A stretch of DNA of 7,890 nucleotides. It comes from Clostridia bacterium. GTDB taxonomy: Bacteria > Bacillota_A > Clostridia > Christensenellales > Aristaeellaceae. The number at the start of each line of letters is the position of its first letter. The first letter of the stretch is position 1. The position numbers and the translations under genes are program-made. This document shows, piece by piece, positions 1 to 6,204 of this stretch. The stretch spans positions 1 through 7,890 of the forward strand of contig JAFUDW010000087.1 in the NCBI GenBank assembly GCA_017464225.1. Direction: 5' to 3'. The notes below the pieces were generated by a model. It saw nothing but the letters and a program-made list of their open reading frames with translations. It had not been told where the DNA came from and made no database searches.

Positions 1-1
1 G

Positions 2-2554
2 ATTGGCGGCATCGTGCTGCACCAGGGCCGCATTGCCGAAATGAAAACCGGTGAAGGCAAAACGCTGACCGCCGCCATGCCCGCCTACCTGAACGCCCTG
101 GAGGGCAAGGGCGTGCACATTGTTACGGTCAACGATTACCTGGCCAAATTCCAGGGCGAGGAAATGGGAAAGCTGTACCGTTTCCTGGGCTTGTCGGTGG
201 GCGTGGTCCTCACCGGCATGACGCCCGAGCAGCGCCAGGCGGCCTACAACTGCGATATCACTTACGGCACCAATAATGAGCTGGGCTTCGATTACCTGCG
301 CGATAACATGGTGGTATATAAGGCCAACATGGTGCAGCGCGGCCATCACTTTGCCATCGTGGACGAGGTGGACTCCATCCTGATCGATGAAGCCCGCACG
401 CCCCTGATCATTTCCGGCCAGGGCGAAAAGTCCACCGACCTGTATGAAAAGGCCGACCGCTTCGTCTGCCGCCTGGAAAAGGGCGAAAAGATTGAGGATC
501 CCGAAGCCGCCGGCCAATCCTCCACCGTCAAGCGCCTGATGGGCAATGAAGCCCAGTATACCGGCGATTACTGGGTGGATGAAAAGGACAAGGCCGCTCA
601 GCTCACCGAGCAGGGCGTGGACAAGGCCGAAAAATACTTTGGCGTTGAAAACCTGTCCGATCCCGAAAATAACGAGCTGTACCACCATATCATCCAGGCG
701 CTGAAGGCCAACGCCATCATGAAGCGCGATGTGGACTATGTGGTGCAGGATAACCAGGTCATGATCGTGGATGAGTTCACCGGCCGTATCATGGTGGGCC
801 GCCGCTTCAGCGACGGCCTGCACCAGGCGCTGGAAGCCAAGGAGCATGTAAAAGTCGAGCGCGAAAGCCGCACTCTGGCCACCATCACCTACCAGAACTT
901 CTTCCGCATGTATAACAAGCTGTCCGGCATGACCGGTACGGCCAAAACCGAGGAAGCCGAGTTCCAGGGCATCTATCGCCTGGACGTGGTGGTGATCCCC
1001 ACCAACAAGCCCATGATCCGCAAGGATCTGAACGATATGATCTATACCACCAAGAAGGGCAAGTACAAGGCCGTGGTGGAGGAGATCATCCGCCGTCACG
1101 CCACCGGACAGCCTGTGCTGGTGGGTACCATTTCGGTGGAGGTCAGCGAGCTGCTTTCCCATATGCTGGAAATGAACGGCGTGGAGCACGAGGTGCTGAA
1201 CGCCAAGCATCATGCCCGTGAGGCCACCATTGTGGCCCAGGCCGGCCATTATGGCGCCGTCACCATTGCCACCAACATGGCGGGCCGCGGTACCGATATA
1301 TTGCTGGGCGGCAACCCGGATTATATGGCCCGCCGCACCATGCGGCAGGAGGAGTACAGCGAGGACGTGATTGAGCTGGCCACCGGCCATAACGAGGATG
1401 TGGATGAGGAGATCCTGGCCGCCCGCAAGCACTATAATGACCTCAAGGCCGAATATAAAAAGCAGACCGATGCCGAGCATGACCGCGTGGTGGCGCTGGG
1501 CGGACTGCATATCCTGGGCACCGAGCGCCATGAGAGCCGCCGCATCGATAACCAGCTGCGCGGCCGCGCCGGCCGCCAGGGCGACCCCGGCAGCAGCCAG
1601 TTCTTCATCTCCATGGAGGACGACCTGCTGCGCATTTTCGGCGGCGAGCGCATGCAGGCCATTACCAGCCGCCTGGGCATGGATGAAAATACGCCGCTGG
1701 ACGCCAACCTGCTCACCAAGCAGATTGAAAACGCCCAGAAGCGCATGGAAAGCCGCAACTACGAAATCCGCAAGCATGTGCTCCAGTATGACGATGTAAT
1801 GAACCAGCAGCGCGAGCTCATTTACAAGCAGCGCAAGCAGGTGCTGGAAGGCGAAAACGTTCATGATAACATCGTTAACATGATCACCGAGCTGATCTCG
1901 GCGGCGGTGGAGCACGACTGCGCTGATCAGAACGCCGAAAACTGGCAGCTGGATTCACTGGCTGATTACCTGAACCGCCTGTGCGTGCCCGCCGATGCCA
2001 TCCGCGGGCATGAAGAGGAGTTCCGCAAGCTGAACAAGGAGCAGGTCAAGGAACGGCTCAAGGCTGTGGCAATGGCGCTTTACGACAAGCGCGAAGCCCA
2101 GATCACATCCTATGGCCACGATATGCGCGAGTTGGAGCGCGCCTTCCTGCTGCACAGCGTGGACCGCCGCTGGATGGATCATATTGACGCCATGGACCAG
2201 CTGCGGGACGGCATTGGCCTGCGCGCCTATGCCCAGCGCGACCCCATCAACGAATACAAGATGGAATCCTATGACATGTTCGAGGATATGGTGCGCCTGA
2301 TCCGCGAGGATACCGTGCGTTTGGTGTTCCTGGCCCAGATTGCCGACCGCAGCGCTCCCCAGCGCCGCATGGTGGCCCAGGCCACCAGCACCAACGATGT
2401 GAAGAATAATTCCGCCCATGAAAAGGCCGCTGCGGCCAGCCGGGCAAACGGCGCCGGCCCCATCCGGGTGGACAAAAAGCCCGGCCGCAACGATCCCTGC
2501 CCCTGCGGCAGCGGGCTGAAATATAAGAACTGCCATGGGCGGAATGTGGGATAG
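2..2554 (+). CDS. secA: Protein translocase subunit SecA (5'-truncated by window edge)
   Basis: SecA is the cytoplasmic ATPase motor that pushes unfolded preproteins through the SecYEG channel. The frame is already open at base 2 and reads I-G-G-I-V-L-H-Q-G before the Walker A motif, so the true start lies upstream; comparison with typical SecA suggests about 80 N-terminal residues are missing. Walker A (G-E-G-K-T) is at 50-64 and the DEAD-like Walker B (D-E-V-D) at 362-373. The preprotein cross-linking region follows, then the second helicase domain with [10 protein letters not shown] near 1275-1305 and the R-G-R-A-G-R-Q-G-D motif near 1558-1584. The scaffold and helical-wing region includes the [11 protein letters not shown] segment near 2170-2205. 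The C-terminal tail ends with the zinc-binding C-x-C-x8-C-H motif (cysteines at 2498, 2504 and 2531, His at 2534), known in SecA to contact SecB or ribosomes and lipids. The frame is intact and all key motifs are present. The gene lies directly upstream of prfB, a pairing also known in Bacillus. Confidence 0.97.
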   Translation: MGGIVLHQGRIAEMKTGEGKTLTAAMPAYLNALEGKGVHIVTVNDYLAKFQGEEMGKLYRFLGLSVGVVLTGMTPEQRQAAYNCDITYGTNNELGFDYLRDNMVVYKANMVQRGHHFAIVDEVDSILIDEARTPLIISGQGEKSTDLYEKADRFVCRLEKGEKIEDPEAAGQSSTVKRLMGNEAQYTGDYWVDEKDKAAQLTEQGVDKAEKYFGVENLSDPENNELYHHIIQALKANAIMKRDVDYVVQDNQVMIVDEFTGRIMVGRRFSDGLHQALEAKEHVKVERESRTLATITYQNFFRMYNKLSGMTGTAKTEEAEFQGIYRLDVVVIPTNKPMIRKDLNDMIYTTKKGKYKAVVEEIIRRHATGQPVLVGTISVEVSELLSHMLEMNGVEHEVLNAKHHAREATIVAQAGHYGAVTIATNMAGRGTDILLGGNPDYMARRTMRQEEYSEDVIELATGHNEDVDEEILAARKHYNDLKAEYKKQTDAEHDRVVALGGLHILGTERHESRRIDNQLRGRAGRQGDPGSSQFFISMEDDLLRIFGGERMQAITSRLGMDENTPLDANLLTKQIENAQKRMESRNYEIRKHVLQYDDVMNQQRELIYKQRKQVLEGENVHDNIVNMITELISAAVEHDCADQNAENWQLDSLADYLNRLCVPADAIRGHEEEFRKLNKEQVKERLKAVAMALYDKREAQITSYGHDMRELERAFLLHSVDRRWMDHIDAMDQLRDGIGLRAYAQRDPINEYKMESYDMFEDMVRLIREDTVRLVFLAQIADRSAPQRRMVAQATSTNDVKNNSAHEKAAAASRANGAGPIRVDKKPGRNDPCPCGSGLKYKNCHGRNVG

Positions 2555-2596
2555 CGTTACCCCTGCCGTGAATCTGCTGAATATGAATTAGACGAC

Positions 2597-2601
2597 AGGA
2601 G
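2597..2601 (+). promoter_or_regulatory. Ribosome binding site of prfB
   Basis: AGGAG lies 10 bases before the ATG at 2612 and supports that start. The 57-base gap between secA and prfB shows no hairpin with a T-run and no convincing promoter, so read-through from secA is plausible. Confidence 0.7.
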
Positions 2602-2611
2602 TTGAAAAGAT

Positions 2612-3721
2612 ATGATTCTTGAATTTGAAAAATTCCGTACCGATCTGGAAGACCTGCGCCGCCGCCTCAAGGATGTGGGCGAGGGACTGCACATCGATCA
2701 CCTGCAGGAAGAACTGGAGGAACTGCGGGAGGAGCAGAATGCCGAAGGCTTCTGGGATAACCTGGACCGCAGCACCCATGTGACCCGCAAGATCAAGCAG
2801 CTGGAGGACAAGATTGCCCATTATGATGGGCTGAATGGCCAGTGCGATGATATTGAGGTCATGATGGAATTGGCCGAGGAGGCCGATGACAGCGGCATGG
2901 TGGGCGAGGTCGCCGATATGCTGACCAAGGTGACCGCCGAAACCGAAGCGCTGGAGCTGGAAACGCTGATGCGCGGCCCCTATGACGACCGGGATGCCGT
3001 TCTCAGCCTGCATGCCGGCGCGGGCGGCACCGAGGCCCAGGACTGGACCAGCATGCTGTACCGCATGTATACCCGCTACTGCGAGCACATGGGCTTTACG
3101 GTGAAGCTGCTGGATATTCTGGATGGCGACGAGGCCGGGCTCAAGTCGGTCACCTTTGAGGTGAGCGGCGATCATGTGTACGGCTTCCTGCGGGGCGAAA
3201 AGGGCGTGCACCGCCTGGTGCGCATCAGTCCCTTTGATTCCAATGCCCGCCGCCATACCAGCTTTGCCAGCCTGGACGTGGCGCCGCTGCTGGAGGAGGA
3301 CGACAGCGAGATCGAAGTGGACATGAAATATGTCCGCGTGGATACGTACCATTCCTCCGGCGCGGGCGGCCAGAACGTAAACAAGACCTCCTCCGCCGTG
3401 CGCATGACCTATGTGAAGGACGACGTGACCATTGTGGTGGCCTGCCAGACCGAACGCGACCAGGTGCAGAATCGCGCCACATGCTTGAAAATGCTGAAGT
3501 CCAAGCTGCTGGAAATCCGCGAGCGTGAGCGCGAGCAGCAAATGGCCGATATCAAGGGCGAAATGAAGAAGATCGAATGGGGCAGCCAGATTCGCTCCTA
3601 CGTGTTCCAGCCCTATACCATGGTAAAGGATCACCGCACCGGCTATGAGACCGGCGCCATTGACGACGTGATGAACGGCGCCCTGGATGGCTTTACCGTG
3701 GCCTACCTGAAAATGCAGTAA
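2612..3721 (+). CDS. prfB: Peptide chain release factor 2 (RF2), no programmed frameshift
   Basis: RF2 recognises UGA and UAA stop codons in the ribosomal A site and triggers peptide release. The 369-residue product has the family's full length. Residues 1-115 form the mainly helical N-terminal domain. The recognition motif S-P-F is at residues 206-208; this tripeptide marks RF2 rather than RF1, which carries P-x-T. The catalytic G-G-Q loop is at residues 252-254 in the context S-G-A-G-G-Q-N-V-N-K-T, and its Gln is the known N5-methylation target of PrmC. In many bacteria prfB carries an in-frame UGA near codon 26 and needs a +1 frameshift, through which RF2 controls its own level. Here codons 24-28 read Glu-Gly-Leu-His-Ile with no stop, so the protein is made in one frame and that autoregulation appears absent. 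The start is an ATG with AGGAG 10 bases upstream. Its TAA overlaps the next gene's ATG by one base. Confidence 0.97.
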   Translation: MILEFEKFRTDLEDLRRRLKDVGEGLHIDHLQEELEELREEQNAEGFWDNLDRSTHVTRKIKQLEDKIAHYDGLNGQCDDIEVMMELAEEADDSGMVGEVADMLTKVTAETEALELETLMRGPYDDRDAVLSLHAGAGGTEAQDWTSMLYRMYTRYCEHMGFTVKLLDILDGDEAGLKSVTFEVSGDHVYGFLRGEKGVHRLVRISPFDSNARRHTSFASLDVAPLLEEDDSEIEVDMKYVRVDTYHSSGAGGQNVNKTSSAVRMTYVKDDVTIVVACQTERDQVQNRATCLKMLKSKLLEIREREREQQMADIKGEMKKIEWGSQIRSYVFQPYTMVKDHRTGYETGAIDDVMNGALDGFTVAYLKMQ

Positions 3722-3723
3722 TG
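3719..3723 (+). promoter_or_regulatory. TAATG stop-start overlap coupling prfB to the next gene
   Basis: The prfB stop TAA (3719-3721) shares its last A with the downstream ATG (3721-3723). No good Shine-Dalgarno sequence precedes this ATG within the end of prfB. Translation of the membrane protein therefore probably depends on ribosomes that have just terminated on prfB (termination-reinitiation). This is an inference from layout. Confidence 0.6.
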
Positions 3724-4353
3724 AAACGCGCCTTGTACGCCGCGGGTACGGCAGCCTGCCTGCTGCTGCTGCTCGCGGCCATTGTTTGCTTTGCGGCAGC
3801 GCGCATGGGCCGGGATGGGGCGCTGTACGCCCGGTGTTTCCACGCCTTTGCCAATACCGGGCGCTTTGGCGTGCCGGAGGAAGCCTATGACGGCATTGGG
3901 CAGACGCTGGGCGATTATTTTTCGGGGATGGATGTGGATTTTCCTTATTTTAACCAGCGGGAAAGGACCCACCTGTCCGATATCCGGGGGCTGTTCAGCC
4001 TGATGGACCGCGGCTGGCTGCTGTTGATTCCGGCCGTCCTGCTGGCTTGCGCGCTGGCCCGGCGGCCTGACGCGGGGGGCTTCATGCGGGGCCTGGGACT
4101 CACCGCGCTGGCGCTGGGGCTGCTGGCAGCCTATATCGCCTTTGATTTTGAGGATGCCTTTATCCTGATGCACCGGCTGCTGTTCAAAAACGACCTGTGG
4201 CTGCTCAACCCCAATACCGATCTTTTGATCTGCCTGATGCCCGAGGACATGTTCATGTACCTGGCCAGGCTGCTGGCGCTGTGGGTGATCCCGCTGTGGC
4301 TGCTGTGGCCCACGCTGGCGGTGGGCATATACTTGGTACGGAAGGGGCGATAA
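3721..4353 (+). CDS. TIGR01906/DUF1461 family membrane protein, candidate lipoprotein transacylase (Lit-like)
   Basis: A 210-residue integral membrane protein with about four hydrophobic helices (roughly residues 5-27, 98-116, 123-141 and 181-206). A large polar segment lies between helices 1 and 2, and a second one between helices 3 and 4. The conserved family stretches N-Q-R-E-R-T-H-L-S-D (around His84) and H-R-L-L-F-K-N-D-L-W-L-L-N-P (His151 onward) match what I recall of the TIGR01906 / DUF1461 family. A characterised member, Lit of low-GC Firmicutes, moves an acyl chain within lipoproteins to make the lyso form. As I recall, Lit uses two histidines about 72 residues apart; His84 and His151 here are 67 apart and fit that pattern. 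The family assignment is fairly firm, but the Lit activity is inferred, since many clostridial members are untested. The gene is coupled to prfB by a one-base overlap and followed after one base by the 2H enzyme. Confidence 0.8.
   Translation: MKRALYAAGTAACLLLLLAAIVCFAAARMGRDGALYARCFHAFANTGRFGVPEEAYDGIGQTLGDYFSGMDVDFPYFNQRERTHLSDIRGLFSLMDRGWLLLIPAVLLACALARRPDAGGFMRGLGLTALALGLLAAYIAFDFEDAFILMHRLLFKNDLWLLNPNTDLLICLMPEDMFMYLARLLALWVIPLWLLWPTLAVGIYLVRKGR
4342..4347 (+). promoter_or_regulatory. Ribosome binding site of the 2H phosphoesterase gene
   Basis: AAGGGG sits inside the last codons of the membrane protein gene, 7 bases before the ATG at 4355. It supports that start and independent initiation despite the one-base intergenic distance. 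Confidence 0.6.
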
Positions 4354-4354
4354 C

Positions 4355-4888
4355 ATGTACATTTGGACAGGAATCGATGTGGACAGCCAGATGCAGGCTG
4401 TGGCAAAGGCCGCGCGGGCCGTTGAAGGGGAACTGGGCTTTGCGCATTCCAATTTTACGCTGCCGCTGCACATCTCGCTGAAAATGTCCTTTCCGGCGGA
4501 GGATGAAAGAACTGGCGGTATCATGGACAGCCTGGTCCGTTTTTACCAAAGCCAGAGCCCCATGGAGGTTGCCGTCCGGGGCATCGAAAAGGAAGAGACC
4601 ATCATTTGGATCATGATGGAGCGCAGCGCGGCGCTGAACGCGCTGCATGACCGCCTGCTTTCGCTGCTGGGGGAGGAATACGGGGTAACGCCCCATGAAT
4701 ACGATTTGGATTACAAATTCCATACCACGCTGTTTATGGACGGCGACCGGGAGAAGATCAATCGGGCCTATAATAAGATCCGCGCTGTGCCGGTGCCCGA
4801 AAGCCTGCGGCTGAACCGGTTTATGATCGGGGCTTCCGATACCGGGGCCCTGGGCACCTATCGGGTGCTGCGCGCCATAGAGCGATAA
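4355..4888 (+). CDS. 2'-5' RNA ligase family protein (2H phosphoesterase superfamily)
   Basis: A soluble protein of 177 residues with the two hallmark H-x-S/T motifs of the 2H phosphoesterase superfamily: His39-Ile-Ser41 in P-L-H-I-S-L-K, and His123-Thr-Thr125 in K-F-H-T-T-L-F. Each motif is preceded by hydrophobic residues as expected for a beta strand, and the spacing and total length match the single-domain two-lobed fold. Known relatives ligate or cleave 2'-5' RNA linkages, open 2',3'-cyclic phosphates or hydrolyse ADP-ribose 1'',2''-cyclic phosphate. The exact substrate cannot be read from sequence. Both catalytic histidines and their partner Ser/Thr are intact, so it is probably an active enzyme. 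There is no signal peptide or membrane segment, so it should be cytoplasmic. The neighbouring tsaD acts on tRNA, which makes an RNA substrate attractive but unproven. Confidence 0.85.
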   Translation: MYIWTGIDVDSQMQAVAKAARAVEGELGFAHSNFTLPLHISLKMSFPAEDERTGGIMDSLVRFYQSQSPMEVAVRGIEKEETIIWIMMERSAALNALHDRLLSLLGEEYGVTPHEYDLDYKFHTTLFMDGDREKINRAYNKIRAVPVPESLRLNRFMIGASDTGALGTYRVLRAIER

Positions 4889-4893
4889 AGGGG
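4888..4893 (+). promoter_or_regulatory. Ribosome binding site of tsaD
   Basis: AAGGGG overlaps the last base of the preceding stop codon and lies 7 bases before the ATG at 4901. It favours this upstream start over the in-frame GTG at 4958, which has only a weak AGGA four bases ahead of it. Confidence 0.65.
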
Positions 4894-4900
4894 ACAGAGT

Positions 4901-5959
4901 ATGAGCTATGCCGAACTTTGCCGTATAAAAGCCCAACAACTGAAAACCCAGGAACGGGTGAATATCCTGGCCATCGAGTCCAGCTGCGATGAAACGGCGG
5001 CGGCGGTGGTGGAAAACGGCCGCGTGATCAGGAGCAGCGCGGTATTTTCACAGATTCCGCTGCACGCCATTTACGGCGGCGTGGTGCCCGAGATTGCCAG
5101 CCGCGCCCATGTGGATGCCGTGGACCGCATGGTGGATCATGCCCTGGGCGAGGCTGGCATGACCTTTGCCGATATCGACGCCATTGGCGTTACCTACGGC
5201 CCCGGGCTGGTGGGCGCGCTGCTCACCGGCGTCAGCTGCGCCAAGGCGCTGGCCTTTGCGCTGGACAAGCCGCTGATCCCGGTCAATCATATTGAGGGGC
5301 ATATTTGCGCCAATTACCTCACCCATCCGGACCTGGAACCGCCCTTCATCTGCCTGGTGGCCAGCGGCGGCCACAGCCACATCCTGATGGTGGAGGATTA
5401 CGGCGTGTACAGGCTGCTGGGCTGCACCCAGGACGACGCGGCGGGCGAGGCCTTTGACAAGGCGGCCCGGGTGCTGCACCTGCCCTATCCCGGCGGTCCG
5501 CTGCTGGATAAGCTGGCTCAAACCGGCAATCCGGAGGCGCTGAAGCTGCCCAAGGCGCACACGCCGGGCGTCTATGATTTCAGCTTTTCAGGGCTTAAAA
5601 CGGCCTTCATCAACGCCACCCATAACATGGAGCAAAAGGGCGTTGAAATGCGCCCCGAGGATCTGGCGGCCTCCTTCCAGCATGCCGTGGTGGAGGCGCT
5701 GCTGACCAAAACCATGCGGGCGGCGCTGGATAACCATGTGAAGGCGTTGGCGCTGGCGGGCGGCGTATCGGCCAACAGCGGCCTGCGGGCAGCCTTTGAA
5801 GCGGCTTGCCAAAAGGCCGGAATCCAGTTGTATATGCCCAGGCTCAGCCTGTGCGGCGATAATGCCGCCATGATTGGCAGCGCGGCCTATTATCGCCTGC
5901 TGCGGGGCGAAACGGGAGATATGCGCCTTAACGCCAAGCCTGCGCTGCGGCTGGTATGA
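4901..5959 (+). CDS. tsaD: tRNA N6-threonylcarbamoyladenosine transferase TsaD
   Basis: TsaD, with TsaB and TsaE, transfers the threonylcarbamoyl group from the TsaC product TC-AMP to A37 of ANN-decoding tRNAs, giving t6A. The 352-residue protein belongs to the ASKHA ATPase fold. The N-terminal phosphate loop I-E-S-S-C-D-E-T-A is at residues 25-33. The metal-binding H-x3-H pair is His130 and His134, with Asp320 as the third ligand. The S-G-G-H-S-H segment is at 155-160, D-D-A-A-G-E-A-F-D-K-A-A at 178-189, G-G-V-S-A-N at 287-292 and C-G-D-N-A-A-M-I-G at 318-326. All expected functional residues are present. About 20 residues (M-S-Y-A-E-L onward) precede the usual family start near Asn21-Ile22; either this is a real extension or translation begins at the GTG coding residue 20 (4958). 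It is the last gene of the tight cluster. No partner genes (tsaB, tsaE) are in the window. Confidence 0.96.
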   Translation: MSYAELCRIKAQQLKTQERVNILAIESSCDETAAAVVENGRVIRSSAVFSQIPLHAIYGGVVPEIASRAHVDAVDRMVDHALGEAGMTFADIDAIGVTYGPGLVGALLTGVSCAKALAFALDKPLIPVNHIEGHICANYLTHPDLEPPFICLVASGGHSHILMVEDYGVYRLLGCTQDDAAGEAFDKAARVLHLPYPGGPLLDKLAQTGNPEALKLPKAHTPGVYDFSFSGLKTAFINATHNMEQKGVEMRPEDLAASFQHAVVEALLTKTMRAALDNHVKALALAGGVSANSGLRAAFEAACQKAGIQLYMPRLSLCGDNAAMIGSAAYYRLLRGETGDMRLNAKPALRLV

Positions 5960-6023
5960 AGGGGGAAAACAGTAAAAGTTATCACCTAAACCGTTGCAGA
6001 TCCCTGAACTGTATATTAATTCA

Positions 6024-6052
6024 TTGTAAAATAAGTAAAATTGTGTTATACT
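6024..6052 (+). promoter_or_regulatory. Predicted sigma-A promoter with extended -10
   Basis: A -35 box TTGTAA (6024-6029, 4 of 6 consensus bases) and a -10 box TATACT (6047-6052, 5 of 6) are separated by exactly 17 bases. TG at 6044-6045, one base before the -10, makes it an extended -10. The surrounding DNA is strongly AT-rich compared with the coding sequence around it. Transcription would start near 6058-6060 and run into the dehydratase gene, leaving a leader of about 145 bases. Confidence 0.7.
6026..6041 (+). repeat. Tandem GTAAAAT pair inside the promoter
   Basis: GTAAAAT occurs at 6026-6032 and again at 6035-6041, a 9-base period that overlaps the -35 box and spacer. It could be part of a regulator site, or simply a result of the AT-rich promoter composition. 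No regulator is identified. Confidence 0.35.
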
Positions 6053-6157
6053 AACCTGGGTTTGTATGAACTGCTTTGTTTGCTGTACGCCTTGTCTGCG
6101 GGCAAAAATGAATCATGCAGCCCCAGCGCGCTTTCACGCCGTATGATCAATGACTTG

Positions 6158-6180
6158 CGTGCACACCCTGTCTGTGCATG
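6158..6180 (+). promoter_or_regulatory. Leader hairpin just before the dehydratase start
   Basis: CGTGCACA (6158-6165) can pair with TGTGCATG (6173-6180) around a 7-base loop, giving 8 pairs including one G-U. The stem covers an in-frame ATG at 6178 and ends 11 bases before the ribosome binding site at 6192. No T-run follows, so it is not a standard terminator. It may influence initiation or transcript stability. The rest of the leader from about 6059 shows no riboswitch class or reading frame that I recognise. Confidence 0.4.
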
Positions 6181-6191
6181 GATATAAGTTC

Positions 6192-6199
6192 GGGGGGAG
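6192..6199 (+). promoter_or_regulatory. Strong ribosome binding site deciding a TTG start
   Basis: A G-run ending in GGAG (6196-6199) lies 5 bases before the TTG at 6205. The only nearby in-frame ATG, at 6178, has no purine-rich site upstream and falls within a hairpin, so the TTG is the better start. Confidence 0.65.
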
Positions 6200-6204
6200 T
6201 AAAA

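Noticed and set aside
1955..2536. Antisense reading frame opposite the SecA C-terminus
   Set aside because: It is a shadow of the conserved SecA scaffold and zinc tail; its hydrophobic look follows from the complement of charged SecA codons.
2555..2611. Promoter or small gene between secA and prfB
   Set aside because: Only a trivial ATG-AAT-TAG triplet run and a ribosome binding site are present; there is no credible -35/-10 pair.
2588..3634. Long antisense reading frame (348 codons) opposite prfB
   Set aside because: It is a mirror of a GC-rich coding region with strong third-position bias. The protein is rich in His, Ala and Gly without recognisable motifs, and prfB is certain.
3703..4524. 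Antisense reading frame (273 codons) across the membrane protein and 2H genes
   Set aside because: It spans two well-supported + strand genes and their junction, is Gln, Pro and Arg rich, and shows no motif or ribosome binding site of note.
5960..6023. Rho-independent terminator after tsaD
   Set aside because: No stable GC hairpin followed by a T-run is visible. Termination may be Rho-dependent or the transcript may read through.
6178..6204. ATG at 6178 as the start of the dehydratase
   Set aside because: It is in frame but lacks an upstream ribosome binding site and lies inside a hairpin, while the TTG at 6205 has a strong GGAG at proper distance. It remains a minor possibility.
6059..6204. 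Known riboswitch or small RNA in the leader
   Set aside because: No core motif of a riboswitch class that I know could be matched by eye. A covariance-model search would be decisive.
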